Source: Solidesulfovibrio sp.
Lineage (GTDB): Bacteria > Desulfobacterota > Desulfovibrionia > Desulfovibrionales > Desulfovibrionaceae
NCBI RefSeq assembly: GCF_038562415.1
Contig: NZ_JBCFBA010000018.1
Coordinates: 1 to 64,000, forward strand
Reading direction: 5' to 3'
Length of the DNA: 64,000 nucleotides
Shown here: in pieces, positions 29,152-37,471 of the stretch
Layout of the letters: each line of letters begins with the position of its first letter
Numbering within the stretch: the first letter of the stretch is position 1
Notes under the pieces: generated by a model
Told to the model about the DNA's origin: nothing
Database searches by the model: none
What the model saw: only the letters and a program-made list of their open reading frames with translations
Program-made: the position numbers and the translations under genes

Positions 29152-30290
29152 GGCCGGCCTCCCTTTCCCGCCTTGGCCGGCTCGGCCTTGGCCGGCTCGG
29201 GCCGGGCGGCGGCGGGGTCGGCCGGGCCGGCCGCGGGCCCAAGCTGCCCCAGCGGCAGATAGGGCACGGCCTGCCGGGCCGCCTCGTCGTTCAGGATGGT
29301 CTTTTCCAGCTCCGGATTGGACAGCAGGGATTCCATGCCTTCGATGTAGAGCCGCTCGCGGGTGACGTCCCGGGCCTTGTCGTATTCGGTGCGCAGGGCG
29401 GTGAAGCGGTCCGCGCCGCCCTTGGCCCGGCGGCTGACCTGCTCGCGGTAGGCCGTGGCCTCGTTTAAAATGGCGGCGGCCCGGCCCCGGGCCTTGGGCA
29501 GGATGTCGTTGGCGTAGGCGTCGGCCTCGTTGATGAAGCGGCTCTTGTCTTCCCGGGCGCTGGCCACGTCCTTGAAGGCCTCCACCACTTCCTTGGGCGG
29601 ATGCACGTCCTGGAGTTGCACGGCCAGGACGTCCACGCCGCTGCCGTAGCGGTCGAGCATGGACTGGAGCAGGACCTTGGTGTCGGTTTGCACCTTAAGC
29701 TTGCCCGAGGTGAGCACGGAATCGATCTGTGCGTCGCCCATGACCTCGCGCATGGCCGCCTCGGCGGCGCTTTTGACCGTCTCGTCGGGATGGTCGATGC
29801 GGAAGAGGTAGTCCACCGGGTTGTTGATCTGGTATTGGACGCTGAACTGGGCGTCCACGATGTTCTCGTCCCCGGTCAGCATGAGCGATTCCTCGGGCAC
29901 GGAGCGGTTTTGCGTCGAGGCGCCGTCCCGGCCGGGGGCGGAGCGGAAGCCGATCTCCACCCGCCGGACCTGGGAAACCTTCGGGGTCTTTACGGTCTCG
30001 ATGGGAAACGGTAAGTGGTAATGCGGCCCTGGTCCGGTGGAATAGACGTAGGCGCCGAAACGCTGGACCACGCCGGCCTCGTCGGGCTCCACGATGTAGA
30101 TGCCGCTGGCCGCCCAGAGAAGGGCCACCACGAGGACCACGATTTTCGGACCGCCCGGCAGCCGCAGCTTGAAGTCGGACAGTTTTTTCCCCAGATCCTC
30201 GCCGATACGGCCGGGATCCGGCAGTGGCGATCCCTGGCGACGTTTTTGCTCGGAGAGCTTTTCCCAATCCCAGTTCATTTCAGGCGGCAT
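29148..30290 (-). CDS. hflK: Modulator of FtsH protease HflK
   Basis: A 380-residue partner of HflC. A short charged, Pro/Gly-containing cytosolic N-terminus (MNWDWEKLSEQKRRQGSPLPDP) precedes one membrane helix (about 57-75), then the SPFH domain GVVQRFGAYVYSTGPGPHYHLPFPIETV and the long helical arm. The C-terminus is Ala/Pro/Lys-rich (AEPAKAGKGG), as usual for HflK. Two in-frame starts are possible, 30290 (MPPEMNWDW) and 30278 (MNWDW); neither has a strong Shine-Dalgarno. It is the first gene of the hflKC pair and is divergent from the phosphomutase gene. Confidence 0.94.
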   Translation of the reverse strand: MPPEMNWDWEKLSEQKRRQGSPLPDPGRIGEDLGKKLSDFKLRLPGGPKIVVLVVALLWAASGIYIVEPDEAGVVQRFGAYVYSTGPGPHYHLPFPIETVKTPKVSQVRRVEIGFRSAPGRDGASTQNRSVPEESLMLTGDENIVDAQFSVQYQINNPVDYLFRIDHPDETVKSAAEAAMREVMGDAQIDSVLTSGKLKVQTDTKVLLQSMLDRYGSGVDVLAVQLQDVHPPKEVVEAFKDVASAREDKSRFINEADAYANDILPKARGRAAAILNEATAYREQVSRRAKGGADRFTALRTEYDKARDVTRERLYIEGMESLLSNPELEKTILNDEAARQAVPYLPLGQLGPAAGPADPAAARPEPAKAEPAKAGKGGRP

Positions 30291-30360
30291 AGGGGACTTG
30301 CCGGGGAAGGTCAAGGGAAGCCGGAGGCGGCCGCGCCGCCGAATCTTGCGAGGAGGACGC

Positions 30361-31728
30361 ATGAAGCCTGTGTTGCCCGGGGTCTTTCGGGCCTATGATA
30401 TCAGGGGGTTGGTCGACGTCGACTTCGACCCCGACTGGGTGGAGCGGCTGGGGCGGGCGGCGGGGACCTTTTTCCTGCGCCGGGGCCACAGCCAGGCCGT
30501 GGTCGGCCACGACTGCCGGCTGACCTCGCCGCAATACCAGGCGCGCCTGGCCGTCGGGCTCGCGGCCTGCGGCCTGGACGTCACCTGCCTGGGCATGGTG
30601 GCCACCCCGGTGTTCTACTACGGGGTCAAGGCCCTTGGCCGCAAGGCCGGCATCATGGTGACGGCCAGCCACAATCCGCCGGAATTCAACGGGTTCAAGG
30701 TCTGGGCCGGCGAGACCACCATCCACACCGAGGCCATCCGCGAGCTTTACGACATCATGGCCGCGGGCGAATTCGCCTCGGGCACGGGCGTGGTCTGCGA
30801 ACACGACATCCGCCCCTCCTACGTGGAGCACATCGCCGAGCAGATGACCCTGCCGCGCCCGGTCAAGGTGGTGGTGGACGGCGGCAACGGGGCGGGCGGC
30901 CTGTTGTGCGCCGAGGTGCTGCGCCAAAGCGGCGCCGAGGTCGTGCCGCTTTTCTGCGAGCCCGACGGCCGCTTTCCCAACCACCATCCCGACCCGGTAC
31001 TCCTCGAAAACGTGGCCGACCTGGCCGAGCGGGTCGTGGAGACCGGGGCCGACTTCGGCGTGGGCCTCGACGGCGACGCCGACCGCATCGGCGTGGTCGA
31101 TGCCGCCGGCCGGCTCCTGTACGGCGACCAGGTGCTGGCCATCTACGCCCGGTCGGTGCTGGCCGTGCATCCCGGGGCCACGGTCATCGGCGAGGTCAAG
31201 TGCAGCCATCTGCTGTACAAGGACATCGCCGCCCACGGCGGCCAACCGATCATGGCGGCCACGGGGCATTCGCTCATCAAGTCGCGCATGCGGGAGACCG
31301 GGGCCCTGCTCGCCGGCGAGATGAGCGGCCACATGTTCTTCGCCGACCGCTACTACGGCTTCGACGACGGCCTGTACGCCGCCGCCCGGCTGGCCGAGAT
31401 CGTGGCCGCCTCGGACGTGCCCCTGGGCGAAATGCTGGCCGACTGGCCGGCCACGGTCAACACGCCCGAGATCCGCCTGGACTGCCCGGACGCCATCAAG
31501 TTCGACGTGGTCAAGCGGGCCAAGGCCCATTTCCGGGAGCGCTACGAGGTCATCGACGTGGACGGGGTGCGGCTGACCTTCCCCGACGGCTGGGGCTTGC
31601 TGCGCGCCTCCAACACCCAGCCCGTGCTGGTGTTGCGCTTCGAGGCCGAAACGCCCGAGCGGCTGGCGGAAATCCGCCGGATCATCGAGGAGCCGGTGGC
31701 CGGCTGGATCGCGCAGATCGGGGGCTGA
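30361..31728 (+). CDS. algC: Phosphomannomutase/phosphoglucomutase
   Basis: A 455-residue alpha-D-phosphohexomutase. The phosphoserine loop is TASHNPP with S103, the magnesium loop GLDGDADRIG (about 239-248), the sugar-specificity loop GEMSGHMFF, and the phosphate-binding loop RASNTQPVLVLRFEA near the end, in the usual order of the AlgC/ManB family. It interconverts hexose 1- and 6-phosphates to feed GDP-mannose or UDP-glucose synthesis for polysaccharide and lipopolysaccharide. GGAGGA lies at good spacing before the ATG. The specificity, mannose versus glucose, is not decided by sequence alone; many homologues do both. Confidence 0.94.
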   Translation: MKPVLPGVFRAYDIRGLVDVDFDPDWVERLGRAAGTFFLRRGHSQAVVGHDCRLTSPQYQARLAVGLAACGLDVTCLGMVATPVFYYGVKALGRKAGIMVTASHNPPEFNGFKVWAGETTIHTEAIRELYDIMAAGEFASGTGVVCEHDIRPSYVEHIAEQMTLPRPVKVVVDGGNGAGGLLCAEVLRQSGAEVVPLFCEPDGRFPNHHPDPVLLENVADLAERVVETGADFGVGLDGDADRIGVVDAAGRLLYGDQVLAIYARSVLAVHPGATVIGEVKCSHLLYKDIAAHGGQPIMAATGHSLIKSRMRETGALLAGEMSGHMFFADRYYGFDDGLYAAARLAEIVAASDVPLGEMLADWPATVNTPEIRLDCPDAIKFDVVKRAKAHFRERYEVIDVDGVRLTFPDGWGLLRASNTQPVLVLRFEAETPERLAEIRRIIEEPVAGWIAQIGG

Positions 31729-31786
31729 TCGTTGTTTGGCCGCGCCTGTGGCCGGCGCGGGGCCGGACGCGGCAAGGAGGCGTCGC

Positions 31787-32269
31787 ATGCGGACGTGGAC
31801 ACGCTTTTCGCTTCTGGCCGGGCTGTTGTGGGCCGGCCCGGCCCTGGCCCAGAACTACCATCCCAACCCGGCGCTCGGCGAAATGCTGGCCAAGACGCCC
31901 TACATCGCCCAGTCCAACAATGCCGGCGGCCGCAACATCCTGGACAACAGCTGCATCTTCAAGGACGGCTTTTCGCTGAGCCCCTCCAAGGAAGTGGCCA
32001 AGCAGTGCGACGTCGCCCGGGGCACCGCGGAATTCACGGCCAAGTACGGCCCGCCCGACGCCAGCGCCCCGGCGCCGGGCGGCAAGACGCTGCTCGAATA
32101 CTTCCTGCTTCATAACGACAACAGTTACCACGTGAAGGTGTTCGTGGGCTGTGCCGACGGCAAGACCGAGACCTTCGCCATGGTCGAGTGCAAGGTCGAG
32201 AAAAACCGGGCCAAGCCCACGCCGCGCAAGGAGGAACGGGACTTCTGGAAGAAGCTTTCGCCGTTTTGA
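31787..32269 (+). CDS. Small secreted hypothetical protein
   Basis: An unrecognised 160-residue protein with a signal peptide (MRTWTRFSLLAGLLWAGPALA, cleavage after residue 21). The mature domain contains four Cys (in NSCIFK, KQCDVA, VGCADG and VECKVE) that may form two disulfides, and a basic C-terminal tail. Excellent Shine-Dalgarno AAGGAGG. It lies 58 bp after the phosphomutase on the same strand, and 99 bp before the exporter operon. No fold recognised. Confidence 0.74.
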   Translation: MRTWTRFSLLAGLLWAGPALAQNYHPNPALGEMLAKTPYIAQSNNAGGRNILDNSCIFKDGFSLSPSKEVAKQCDVARGTAEFTAKYGPPDASAPAPGGKTLLEYFLLHNDNSYHVKVFVGCADGKTETFAMVECKVEKNRAKPTPRKEERDFWKKLSPF

Positions 32270-32368
32270 TCCGGCGCGAACGGGCACACCACGCCGCCGC
32301 TGCGCCGATTTGCCCCCCCGGCCGTTCCGGGATATACGACGGAAAAACCGCTCTCCCGGATACACCGC

Positions 32369-33634
32369 ATGCGCATCGCCAAATGGCTCTTTTTCCTCGC
32401 CCTGCTCGCCGGGGGCGGCCTTTTCACCTGGCAGCATTTCCATAAAACCATCGAGCCGCCCCGCGTCCTGGCCACGGCCGAAGCGCAAATCGGCGACGTG
32501 CGCAAGGTCCTGGAAGCAACCGGCATCATCAAGGCGCAAGTCGGCGCCATCGTCAAAATCGGCGCCCGGGCCACCGGCACCATCAAGGAAATGAACGTCA
32601 AGGTCGGCGACGAGGTCCGCACCAACCAGCTCATCGCCGTCATCGACGACCGCGAACTGCGCGCCCAGCTCGACGAGGCGCAAGCCAAGCTCGCCCGGGC
32701 CACGGCCGAACTGGCCCAGGTCGAGGCCGTCTACCCCAAGCGCATCGCCGAAGCCCAGGCCGAGGAACGCCTGTCCCAGGCCAAGAGCGAATACGCCGCC
32801 GCCAACCTCAAGCGCCAGGAAGAACTCTACGCCAAGTCGCTCATCGCCCGCGACGTCCTGGACGCCGCCCGCCGCGACGCGCTCGTCGGCCAAAACGAGG
32901 TCCTGGCCCGCCAAGCCTCCCAGGTGCGCCTGGAAACCGAATTCGAAAAAGAGCGCTTCAAGGCCCAAAAGGCCAAGGAAGAGGCCGAGGCCGTCATCGA
33001 ATCCGTCAAGACCAAGATTTCCTACACCCGCATCGTCAGCCCCATCGACGGCGTGGTGGCGTTCGTCACCTCCCAGGCCGGCGAGACCGTCGTGGCCGGC
33101 CTGCAGGTGGCCAACCTCATCACCGTCCTCGACCCCAGCCGCCTGGAAATGTGGATCTACGTGGACGAGACCGACGTGGGCCAGGTCCGCCCCGGCTTGC
33201 CCGTGGAATTTCGCGTCGACGCCCAGCCCGGCACGACCTTTTCCGGCAGCGTGGACCAGATCTATCCCCAGCCGGAAATCCGCGACAACATCGTCTACTA
33301 CCAGGCGCTCGTGCGCCTGGACCCCAGGGAGTCGACCCGGCTGCGGCCGGAGATGACCACCCAGTGCCAGATCGTGGTCCAGGAGAAAAAAGGCGTGCTG
33401 GTCATCCCCAACGCCGCCCTCAAATGGCTCGGCAACCGCCAGGTGGTCTTCGCCGTGGGCGAAGGCGACACCGTGCGCGAAGTCCAGCCCAAACTCGGCC
33501 TGGAAGGCTTAAACGAGACCGAGGTGACCGAGGGCCTCGCCCCGGGCGAGAAGGTGGCCACGCAGATCGTCCTGCCGGGCCTGGCCGCGCCGGTCATAAA
33601 CGCCCCCAAACCCAACAGGCCGACCACCCGATGA
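32369..33634 (+). CDS. Periplasmic adaptor (MacA-like) of an exporter
   Basis: A 421-residue membrane fusion protein. One N-terminal membrane helix (about 5-23), then the lipoyl half-motif GTIKEMNVKVGDEV, a long coiled-coil hairpin (about 90-205, rich in Ala, Glu, Lys and Arg), the second lipoyl half TRIVSPIDGVVAFV, and beta-barrel and membrane-proximal domains. It is the periplasmic partner that joins the ABC transporter encoded by the next two genes to an outer-membrane channel, as MacA does for MacB and TolC. The stop overlaps the ATPase start by four bases (ATGA). The substrate could be a macrolide-like molecule, peptide or lipid; unknown. Confidence 0.9.
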   Translation: MRIAKWLFFLALLAGGGLFTWQHFHKTIEPPRVLATAEAQIGDVRKVLEATGIIKAQVGAIVKIGARATGTIKEMNVKVGDEVRTNQLIAVIDDRELRAQLDEAQAKLARATAELAQVEAVYPKRIAEAQAEERLSQAKSEYAAANLKRQEELYAKSLIARDVLDAARRDALVGQNEVLARQASQVRLETEFEKERFKAQKAKEEAEAVIESVKTKISYTRIVSPIDGVVAFVTSQAGETVVAGLQVANLITVLDPSRLEMWIYVDETDVGQVRPGLPVEFRVDAQPGTTFSGSVDQIYPQPEIRDNIVYYQALVRLDPRESTRLRPEMTTQCQIVVQEKKGVLVIPNAALKWLGNRQVVFAVGEGDTVREVQPKLGLEGLNETEVTEGLAPGEKVATQIVLPGLAAPVINAPKPNRPTTR

Positions 33635-34338
33635 CGCTGCCCCGCGACCCCACGGCCGACGCCGGGCCGTTCATCCAGCTGGTCGACATCACCCGGACCT
33701 ATGTCATGGGCGAGGCCAGCCACACCGTGCTGGCCGGGGTCAGCCTGACCATCGAAGCCGGGGAGTTCGTGGCCGTCATGGGGCCGTCGGGCTCGGGCAA
33801 ATCCACCCTGCTTCACATCCTGGGCCTGCTCGACCGGCCCAGCGCCGGCAGCTACCGCCTCGGCGGCCGCGACACTGGCATCCTCTCCGACGACGACCTG
33901 TCACGGCTGCGCAACCAGGCCATCGGCTTCGTCTTCCAAAGCTTCTACCTCGTCCCCTACGCCACGGCCCTGGACAACGTGCTGTTGCCCGGGCTTTACA
34001 GCGACACCCCGGGCGGCCTGCTGCGCCGCCGGGGCGAGGAGCTGCTGGCCAGGGTGGGCCTCGCCCCCCAGGCCGGCCACAAGCCCTCCCAGCTCTCCGG
34101 CGGCCAGCAGCAACGCGTGGCCCTGGCCCGGGCGCTGGTCAACGACCCGGACCTGATCCTGGCCGACGAGCCCACCGGACAGCTCGATTCGACCACCAGC
34201 GCCGAAATCATGGAACTGCTCGCCACCATCAACCGCGACGCCGGCAAGACGGTCATCGTCGTCACCCACGACACGGCCACGGCCGCCTACGCGCGCCGGC
34301 AAATCCTGGTCCATGACGGCCGCGTGGGCAACGAGTAG
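33631..34338 (+). CDS. ABC transporter ATP-binding protein (MacB/LolD type)
   Basis: A 235-residue ABC ATPase. Walker A is GPSGSGKST, the Q-loop lies in [18 protein letters not shown] (typical of the MacB/LolD branch), the signature motif is [12 protein letters not shown], Walker B LILADEP, and the switch His is in VVTHD. In E. coli MacB this domain is fused to the permease; here it is a separate chain followed by the permease. Its start ATG overlaps the adaptor stop, and its own 3' end overlaps the permease start by 26 bases. Confidence 0.94.
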   Translation: MTLPRDPTADAGPFIQLVDITRTYVMGEASHTVLAGVSLTIEAGEFVAVMGPSGSGKSTLLHILGLLDRPSAGSYRLGGRDTGILSDDDLSRLRNQAIGFVFQSFYLVPYATALDNVLLPGLYSDTPGGLLRRRGEELLARVGLAPQAGHKPSQLSGGQQQRVALARALVNDPDLILADEPTGQLDSTTSAEIMELLATINRDAGKTVIVVTHDTATAAYARRQILVHDGRVGNE

Positions 34339-35578
34339 GCGCGCCGTCCGCGTCCTGTGGCGCATCCAGCGCATGGCCGCCCTGGCCCTGTGGGCCCACA
34401 AGGCCCGCAGCTGCTTCGTCGTCGCCGCCGTGGCCATGGGCATCGCGGCGTTGACCGTCATTGTCGCCTCGGTGGACGGCGCCCGACGAAAGGCCCTTGA
34501 AATCGTGGACTTCTTCGGCCCGGACGCGGTCATGGTCATCGGCGGCGACATCGAGAACCGGCCCGTGGGCCAGCGCTTCAACACCCTGACCTGGGCCGAC
34601 GCCCGGGCCGTGGCGAGATCGCTTCCCGGGGCCTACGCCGTGCTGCCCATGCGCTCCGTGCGCCAGATCACCCTCAAATATGGCAACAGGAACCACGAAT
34701 CGCCGGTGGTGGTCGGGGCCACGGAAAACTACGCCAGCACCTGGAACTGGCCCCTGGCCGAAGGCCGCGACCTGTCGGCCGAGGACGTGGCCCACGGGGC
34801 CAAGGTGGCGCTGATCGGCGACGAGCCGGCCAGGCAACTCTTCGGCGACGCCTCGCCCCTTGGCCGCACCATCCTGGTCAAAAACCTGCCCGTGCAGATC
34901 GTCGGGCGCCTGAGCTACCGCGGCTTTTCCGGCGGCGGCTCCGACGTCACCGTCGACGACCGCATCATCATGCCCATCACCACCCTGACCCAGCGCTTCA
35001 ACCTGGACCGAAACTACTTCCGGGGACTGCGCGTCAAGTTCCACGACCCGGACCTCATCGACACGCACAAGGACAACCTGCGCGCCCTGCTGCGCCACCT
35101 GCACAAGCTCGGCCCCACGGAAAACGACGACTTCACCATCGTCTCGGCCAGCGAGATCCTCAAGTTCCTCACGGCCTTCACCGGCGGCCTGGTGGCTTTT
35201 CTCGGGCTCACCGCCGCCGTGGCCATCGTGGTCGGCGGCTTCGTCCTGGCCAACCTCATGTTTCTGAGCGTCAGCGAGCGCAAGGCGGAGATCGGCCTGC
35301 GCAAGGCCGTGGGGGCCAGCGGCGCGGCCATCACCGCCCAGTTCCTGTCCGAGGCCCTCTACCTGACCCTGGCCGGCGCCTGTTGCGGCATCGGGCTCGG
35401 GGTGGCCCTGGGCGAGTCGCTCTCGCGCCTGGGGCTGCTCGAACTGCGCCTGTCGCCGAAAATCTTCGTCCTGTCCCTGGCCGCCGCCCTGGCCATCGCC
35501 CTCGTCTTCGGCCTCAAGCCCGCCCGCACGGCCGCCGCCCTGGACCCCATCGAGGCGCTCAGGGGTGGGGGGGAATAG
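34313..35578 (+). CDS. ABC transporter permease (MacB/FtsX type)
   Basis: A 421-residue membrane protein of the MacB/LolC/FtsX group. The first helix (about 34-54) is followed by a large periplasmic domain (about 55-290) containing VVGATENYASTWNWPLAEGR, a MacB_PCD-like segment, and three further helices near the C-terminus, with VSERKAEIGLRKAVGAS typical of the FtsX domain. It couples ATP hydrolysis by the preceding gene product to mechanical export of a periplasmic or inner-membrane substrate. The ATG at 34313 overlaps the ATPase by 26 bases; Met21 (34373) is a later alternative. Confidence 0.92.
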   Translation: MTAAWATSRRAVRVLWRIQRMAALALWAHKARSCFVVAAVAMGIAALTVIVASVDGARRKALEIVDFFGPDAVMVIGGDIENRPVGQRFNTLTWADARAVARSLPGAYAVLPMRSVRQITLKYGNRNHESPVVVGATENYASTWNWPLAEGRDLSAEDVAHGAKVALIGDEPARQLFGDASPLGRTILVKNLPVQIVGRLSYRGFSGGGSDVTVDDRIIMPITTLTQRFNLDRNYFRGLRVKFHDPDLIDTHKDNLRALLRHLHKLGPTENDDFTIVSASEILKFLTAFTGGLVAFLGLTAAVAIVVGGFVLANLMFLSVSERKAEIGLRKAVGASGAAITAQFLSEALYLTLAGACCGIGLGVALGESLSRLGLLELRLSPKIFVLSLAAALAIALVFGLKPARTAAALDPIEALRGGGE

Positions 35579-35657
35579 GGAGAAGAGAAAAGGGAGAAGG
35601 AAGGGAGAAGAAAAGATGCCTCCGGCGGCCGGGGGGCATGATGCCCCCCGGACCCCC
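35567..35657 (+). repeat. REP-like palindromic element, copy B, with polypurine tract
   Basis: A run of purines (35567-35615, GGGAGAAG-type units) leads into ATGCCTCCGGCGGCC, then a hairpin with arms GGGGGGC/GCCCCCC around ATGAT (35633-35651), then GGACCCCC. The head and the closing GGACC match copy A (192-335) and copy C (62270-62331). It lies between the exporter operon and the pectate-lyase-like gene; nothing else is visible in 35579-35830. Confidence 0.7.
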
Positions 35658-35830
35658 TCGACAAGGGAAGGACGGGGAAGGCCATTTTTCGTGGAGTGTT
35701 CGAAGGATCGTGGACAGGGCGGGAGAAAAAAAAGACCAGAAAATTCCATAATCATCTAGAATAATAACATTTTTCGCAGCTGCTGCCGCTCGTTGCCCTC
35801 GGCATTGCCCCTGCAAGGCCAGGGGCAACC

Positions 35831-37390
35831 ATGCGCGGCACCTCCCGATTCCCCTTCGTCCTTTTCCTGCTGGCCGGCCTGTGCCTGGCCGCCTCCCGGT
35901 TTCCCGCGGCCGCCGCCACCTACGCCGACCCGGCCGCCGCCTGGGACCGGGCCGGCCTGCGCGCCGCGCCGCCAACGCCCGTCCAGACCCTGTCCGTGCG
36001 CGATTTCGGCGCCGCCGGCGACGGGCTGACCGACGACACCGCCGCCTTCGAAAGCGCCATCGCCGCTCTGGCCAGCCCGGGCGTGGTGTCCGTCCCGGCC
36101 GGAACCTACCGGATCACCCGCTCCCTTGCCCTCAAAAGCGGGCTGGTGCTTCGCGGCGCCGGGGCCACGGCCAGCAAGCTCGTCTTCAACCTGGGCGGCG
36201 CCGCCGATCCCTGCCTGGATTTCACCACCTACAATTCCCGAAGCTGGGTGTCCCTGAGCAGGGACGCCGCCCTGGGCGACACGGCCGTCACCGTGGCCGG
36301 CGCCGCCGCCATGGCCCCGGGCGACTGGATCGAGATCGAACGGCAAAACGACGCCGCCCTCATGGACACCGATCCCGAATGGAACCAGGACTGGGCGCAA
36401 GGCGTGGTCGGCCAGTTCGTCATGGTCACGGCCGTTTCGGGCAATACCGTCAGCCTCGACCGGCCGTTGCGCCTCGGCTTCGCCACGACCCTGGCCGCCC
36501 GGGCCCGGGTCCAGCGCCTGGGCCAGCACGTCGGCATCGAGGACCTGGGCATCGCCCGCGAGGACCCGAGCCCGGACGGCGGCGAAACCATCCACTTCAA
36601 GTACGCCGCCAACTGCTGGGTGCGCCGGGTGGACAGCCGCCACACAGTGGCCGCCCACGTCTATGCCGAATCCTCGGCCGCCATCGAGGTGACCGATTCC
36701 ACCTTCCAGTATGCCCACGACTACGGCGACGGCGGCCGGGGCTACGGCGTGAGCCTTGGCCGGCACACCTCGGACTGCCTGGTGCAGAACAACGTCTTCG
36801 CCAGCCTGCGCCATGCCATGGTGGTCAGCCAGGGCGCCAACGGCAACGTCTTCGGCTACAACTTCTCGACCATCCGCAAGTGCGAGTCCACGGCCTGGAC
36901 GCCCTGCGACATCTCGGTCCACGGCCACTATCCCTTCCGCAACCTCTTCGAGGGCAACATGGTCGAGGAGGTGGACGACACGGATTATTGGGGGCCGGCC
37001 GGGCCGGGCAACGTCTTCCTGCGAAACGTGGTCTCCCGGGAGGGCATCGAGGTCATGGACGCATCCCACGGCCAGGCGGTCCTGGGCAACCTGTTGCTGG
37101 CCGGCGGCCCCTTGCGGGTGGACGCCGGCATCACGGGCACGGTCCTTTCCGGCAACATCGTGACCGACGCCACGGACGCCTCGCCCGCCATCGCCCAATC
37201 CGACGCACCGGCGAGCCTCTACCTGGCCGCCGCGCCGTCTTTTTTTGCCGCGGCCGGCTGGCCCATGCTGTCCGGCGGGGCGGACGTCAATCCGGCCGGT
37301 CTGCGCTACCAGGCCGCGACGACCGTTTCCACGACCACCTCGGCCAATCCGGCCATGAGCCACATCCTCTTCACGCTTCTCGGCCAGTGA
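35831..37390 (+). CDS. Secreted pectate-lyase-superfamily beta-helix protein
   Basis: A 519-residue exported protein. Signal peptide 1-29; then the pectate-lyase-3 entry motif VRDFGAAGDGLTDDTAAFESAIAAL (about 56-80) followed by the right-handed beta-helix coils (about 90-420) with regular hydrophobic and Asn ladders. Members of this superfamily include polysaccharide lyases, phage tailspikes and structural proteins, so the activity is not fixed. The C-terminus contains a short Thr/Ser-rich stretch. It has no clear Shine-Dalgarno. Neighbouring secreted proteins (CBM2, cohesin-like) suggest a role at an extracellular polysaccharide. Confidence 0.8.
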   Translation: MRGTSRFPFVLFLLAGLCLAASRFPAAAATYADPAAAWDRAGLRAAPPTPVQTLSVRDFGAAGDGLTDDTAAFESAIAALASPGVVSVPAGTYRITRSLALKSGLVLRGAGATASKLVFNLGGAADPCLDFTTYNSRSWVSLSRDAALGDTAVTVAGAAAMAPGDWIEIERQNDAALMDTDPEWNQDWAQGVVGQFVMVTAVSGNTVSLDRPLRLGFATTLAARARVQRLGQHVGIEDLGIAREDPSPDGGETIHFKYAANCWVRRVDSRHTVAAHVYAESSAAIEVTDSTFQYAHDYGDGGRGYGVSLGRHTSDCLVQNNVFASLRHAMVVSQGANGNVFGYNFSTIRKCESTAWTPCDISVHGHYPFRNLFEGNMVEEVDDTDYWGPAGPGNVFLRNVVSREGIEVMDASHGQAVLGNLLLAGGPLRVDAGITGTVLSGNIVTDATDASPAIAQSDAPASLYLAAAPSFFAAAGWPMLSGGADVNPAGLRYQAATTVSTTTSANPAMSHILFTLLGQ

Positions 37391-37403
37391 TTCCCGCCTC
37401 GAC

Positions 37404-37446
37404 GCGCCGCCGCCCCGGCGGGCATTCCCGGCCGGGGCGGCGGCGC
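37404..37446. terminator. Bidirectional hairpin between convergent secreted-protein genes
   Basis: Perfect 15-bp arms (37404-37418 and 37432-37446) with a 13-base loop, directly between the two convergent stops. No T-run. Confidence 0.6.
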
Positions 37447-37471
37447 ATCGGGCGACCGTCACCGGTCGGCC